Source of the DNA: JANMEX01 sp041751995
GTDB taxonomy: Bacteria; Pseudomonadota; Alphaproteobacteria; Rhizobiales; Rhizobiaceae
Length of the DNA: 15,326 nt
Assembly (NCBI GenBank): GCA_041751995.1
Contig: JBGSHY010000074.1
Span: forward strand, 1-15,326
Reading direction: 5' to 3'
Shown here: positions 12,912 through 15,326 of the stretch, one piece after another
Position numbering within the stretch: the stretch's first letter is position 1
How the letters are laid out: each line of letters begins with the position of its first letter
Notes under the pieces: model-generated
The model's input: only the letters and a program-made list of their open reading frames with translations
What the model was told of the DNA's origin: nothing
Database searches by the model: none
Position numbers and translations under genes: made by a program

Positions 12912-13174
12912 AGAGAGCCGCTTTCCGGGCCGGGCGCTTTCTGGTCAGAAACCACAGGCGCGCTCTTGCGCCGCCCAGTTGGGGGCAGCGCGGGTCATAT
13001 AGTCGAATTGACCGGCGCTGCAAACCCCCAAAATGCAATCCAGGCAGCCCGTTTGCAAAGTTTGGCCGGTTTGTTCTTTGCAAATCTGCCCGCGCCTGTT
13101 ACCTTTTGCCCAACGACAGGAATTGACAGCGCTTGCGCGGCCCCTGCGGCCTGTGCGCGCGAAAGGGAATTAAC
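12912..13174. promoter_or_regulatory. Host intergenic region between tRNA-Gln and the Ppx/GppA gene
   Basis: The region must hold the promoters for leftward tRNA-Gln and the rightward Ppx/GppA operon. Visible elements are two copies of the palindrome TTTGCAAA (13052-13059 and 13077-13084, 25 bp apart), an inverted repeat TTTCTGGTCAGAAA near 12940-12953, and a lone TTGACA near 13123-13128 without a good -10 box. None can be assigned with certainty. Confidence 0.35.
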
Positions 13175-14518
13175 GTGGAAGACCCCGGACCCGGCGCGCA
13201 TGCGCCCGGCGCAGGGGCGCAGCGGCAACATCCGGATTTGCATCCGGAGAGAGCCCCGGAAGGGACTCAAAATCCGCTGAAAGCCGGTCAGGATGGCAAG
13301 GACAATGCCGCCTCCGGTCGCCCGGCAAACGCCGCACAAGAGGGCGCTCCCGCCCGCAAGCGCTCCAAGCGCCGCCGCCGCCGTTCAAAGACCGCGTTCG
13401 CTGCTGCGCGCCCGCCGCTGGCCGAAAAGCCGTCCCCCGCAGTTGCGCCGCAAGCTGCGGCACCGGTTGAACCTGTTCTGCAGGCGGCGCTGCGTCTCGC
13501 AGACGAACAGCGCAGGCCCGAGCTTTATGCAGCGCTGGATCTCGGCACCAACAACTGCCGCCTGCTGATCGCCACGCCGACCAAGCCAGGACAATTCCGC
13601 GTGGTCGATGCCTTCTCGCGCATCGTGCGGCTGGGCGAGGGGCTGACGGCCACTGGCCGCCTGCAGCAGGGCGCAATGGACCGCGCGGTCGAGGCGCTGA
13701 AAATCTGTGCCGAAAAGCTGAAGAACCGCCCGGTCCGAAAAGCCCGGCTGATCGCCACCGAGGCCTGCCGCGCGGCAGCCAACGGCGCGGAGTTCCTTGC
13801 CCGCGTCAAGCGCGAGACCGGCCTTGATCTGGAGATCGTTGACCGTGAAACCGAAGCGAGGCTCGCCGTTTCCGGCTGCGGCCCGCTGGTTGGCCACCAC
13901 ACCGATGCGCTGGTGCTGTTCGATATCGGCGGCGGCTCTTCGGAAGTGGCGCTGATTGACCGCTCCAAGCGCCGTTCGCCGCGCCTTGCCGACCAGATCG
14001 TCGCCTGGACCTCGCTGCCCGTCGGCGTCGTTTCGCTGGCCGAGCGCTTCGGCGGCAAGCATGTGTCGGCGGAGGTTTATACCGCAATGGTCGATGACGT
14101 TCTTGGCATGATTGCCCGGTTCGACAAGCGGCACGCGCTCGGCGAACTTGCGGCAGGTGACCGGTTCCATCTTCTGGGCACCTCCGGCACGGTGACGACG
14201 CTCGCCGGCATTCACCTTGGCCTTGAGCGCTACGACCGCCGCCGTGTCGACGGGCTGTGGATGCTCGACGAGGAGGTCACTGAAATGTCGGCGCGGCTGC
14301 AGTCGTGGACGTTTGAAGAGCGCGTCGCCAACGCCTGCATCGGCGCCGAGCGTGCCGATCTGGTGCTGGCCGGCTGCGCGATTCTGGAAGGCATCCGCAT
14401 CACCTGGCCGTCCGACCGGCTGCGCGTGGCCGACCGCGGCTTGCGCGAAGGCCTCTTGACCGAAATGATGGCAACCGATGGCGCCTGGCGCCGCCGCAAC
14501 AACTTTGGAGGCCAATGA
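13175..14518 (+). CDS. ppx: Ppx/GppA-family phosphatase (exopolyphosphatase)
   Basis: This 447-residue protein is of the Ppx/GppA sugar-kinase/Hsp70 fold family, which hydrolyses polyphosphate or pppGpp in the cytoplasm. The first phosphate-binding motif is YAALDLGTNNCRLLI; the second is LFDIGGGSSEVALI; a GTSGTVTTLAG motif follows. GTG at 13175 is chosen because AAGGGAA lies 8 nt upstream; the frame is open back to 13133 without a good start. The N-terminal extension of about 105 residues is low-complexity, rich in Ala, Pro and Lys/Arg with a KRSKRRRRRSK cluster, and may bind polyphosphate or RNA. rlmE follows after one base, indicating an operon. Ppx versus GppA activity cannot be told from sequence alone. 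Confidence 0.88.
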   Translation: MEDPGPGAHAPGAGAQRQHPDLHPERAPEGTQNPLKAGQDGKDNAASGRPANAAQEGAPARKRSKRRRRRSKTAFAAARPPLAEKPSPAVAPQAAAPVEPVLQAALRLADEQRRPELYAALDLGTNNCRLLIATPTKPGQFRVVDAFSRIVRLGEGLTATGRLQQGAMDRAVEALKICAEKLKNRPVRKARLIATEACRAAANGAEFLARVKRETGLDLEIVDRETEARLAVSGCGPLVGHHTDALVLFDIGGGSSEVALIDRSKRRSPRLADQIVAWTSLPVGVVSLAERFGGKHVSAEVYTAMVDDVLGMIARFDKRHALGELAAGDRFHLLGTSGTVTTLAGIHLGLERYDRRRVDGLWMLDEEVTEMSARLQSWTFEERVANACIGAERADLVLAGCAILEGIRITWPSDRLRVADRGLREGLLTEMMATDGAWRRRNNFGGQ

Positions 14519-14519
14519 T

Positions 14520-15299
14520 ATGGCCAAGAAATCCGGCCCAATGTCCCCCGGCTCAGGCCCGAAGACACCTGGCGCAAAGACGCCCGGTTCCGGCGCGCGC
14601 GGCATGCATGTGCGCATCAAGAAGAAGGCGGGCACAATCAAGGACAGTTCGCGCCGCTGGCTCGAGCGCCACATGAACGATCCGTATGTGCACCGCTCGC
14701 GTGCCGAAGGCATGCGTTCGCGCGCTGCCTACAAGCTGACCGAGATCAACGACCGCTACAAGATTCTCAAGAAGGGCGACCGCGTGATTGATCTTGGCGC
14801 AGCGCCCGGCGGCTGGTCGCAGATTTCAGCGCAGATCGTCGGTTCGTCCAACGAGCATCCGCATGTCGTCGGCATCGATTTCCTGCCGGTTGATCCGCTG
14901 CATGGCGTCCAATTGCTGCTGATGGATTTCCTTGATGACGCGGCACCGCAGGCGGTGATGGATGCGCTGGGCGGCATGCCGGATGTTGTCCTGTCCGACA
15001 TGGCCGCGCCGACGACAGGCCACCGCCGGACCGACCATATGCGGACAATGAACCTGTGCGAAATCGCCGCCCAGTTTGCCATCGACAATCTGAAGCCGGG
15101 CGGCCACTTCCTGTCCAAGACCTTCCAGGGCGGCACCGAAAACACCGTGCTTGACCTGTTGAAGCGCAACTTCAAATCCGTCCACCACGTCAAGCCGCCA
15201 GCCTCGCGGCAGGAATCGGTCGAGCTGTATATATTGGCCAAGGGGTTCAAGGGGCGAGAACCGACGGTCGAAGACCGGCAAATCAGTCCAGTGGACTGA
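14520..15299 (+). CDS. rlmE: 23S rRNA (uridine-2552-2'-O)-methyltransferase RlmE
   Basis: This 259-residue SAM-dependent enzyme (RrmJ/FtsJ family) methylates U2552 in the A-loop of 23S rRNA during late 50S assembly. The SAM motif is DLGAAPGGWSQ. The K-D-K-E catalytic tetrad is visible as K in AAYKL, D in VVLSDMAAP, K in FLSKTFQGG and E in ESVELY. ATG at 14520 is one base after the upstream stop, with GGAG 9 nt before. The first 40 residues are a Gly/Pro/Lys-rich extension (SPGSGPKTPGAKTPGSG) longer than in E. coli (about 208 residues) and common in alphaproteobacteria. The C-terminus is complete. Confidence 0.95.
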   Translation: MAKKSGPMSPGSGPKTPGAKTPGSGARGMHVRIKKKAGTIKDSSRRWLERHMNDPYVHRSRAEGMRSRAAYKLTEINDRYKILKKGDRVIDLGAAPGGWSQISAQIVGSSNEHPHVVGIDFLPVDPLHGVQLLLMDFLDDAAPQAVMDALGGMPDVVLSDMAAPTTGHRRTDHMRTMNLCEIAAQFAIDNLKPGGHFLSKTFQGGTENTVLDLLKRNFKSVHHVKPPASRQESVELYILAKGFKGREPTVEDRQISPVD

Positions 15300-15301
15300 T
15301 T
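15281..15301 (+). terminator. Hairpin over the rlmE stop codon
   Basis: AATCAGTCC (15281-15289) and GGACTGATT (15293-15301) form a perfect 9-bp stem with a 3-nt loop, including the rlmE stop codon. Only three T follow, so termination may be weak or bidirectional (the 5' side starts with A residues). Confidence 0.5.
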
Positions 15302-15326
15302 TGAGGTTCGAGCGCCGCGAGCTTGG

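Noticed and set aside
12797..13280. Rightward frames crossing the intact tRNA-Gln
   Set aside because: They are antisense tRNA readings (GEPGFEPR, WGTWIRTKTSG) continuing into intergenic DNA; no family resemblance.
13385..14713. Long leftward frame opposite the Ppx/GppA and rlmE genes
   Set aside because: It is a shadow frame caused by GC-rich third codon positions of the real genes.

Overview
The window looks like alphaproteobacterial (probably Rhizobiales) chromosome carrying accessory DNA at two neighbouring tRNA genes. The host backbone is tRNA-Leu(CAG), tRNA-Gln(CTG), a Ppx/GppA-type phosphatase gene and rlmE. The backbone protein genes have strongly GC-biased third codon positions. The accessory genes look less GC-rich. 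The taxon is an inference from protein and tRNA style, not a search result.

Region 1 (1-1341) is the end of a genomic island at the 3' end of tRNA-Leu. Its P4-type integrase gene is cut off by an IS3-family insertion whose end lies near position 138 and whose OrfA reading frame runs out of the window. The truncated integrase lacks its last catalytic residues, so the island has probably lost self-excision.

Region 2 (1715-12884) is a compact integrated element of about 11.1 kb bounded by perfect 47-bp repeats made from the 3' part of tRNA-Gln. From left to right it carries: an SF3 helicase/primase-type replication gene; a dense 9-bp repeat field with large hairpins, the likely replication origin; a tail assembly chaperone gene with a probable -1 frameshift; a GpZ-like minor tail gene; a tape measure gene; a short ORF; a leftward Xre repressor operon; a rightward early operon behind a divergent operator region; a MerR-like regulator; two unknown genes coupled to a prohead protease/major capsid fusion gene; a structured intergenic region; a small ORF; and a tyrosine integrase.

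The gene set is the main point of interest. It includes a capsid gene, a tape measure protein and a tail chaperone, but I see no terminase, portal, tail tube or sheath, baseplate, fibre or lysis gene. The genes look intact and tightly spaced and the att repeats are identical, so I favour a phage satellite over a decayed prophage. On this model it replaces the helper's head shell and tail ruler and borrows the rest. That is inference from gene content.

Region 3 (12912-15326) is host chromosome: a Ppx/GppA-family gene followed after one base by rlmE, ending in a hairpin at the rlmE stop codon.
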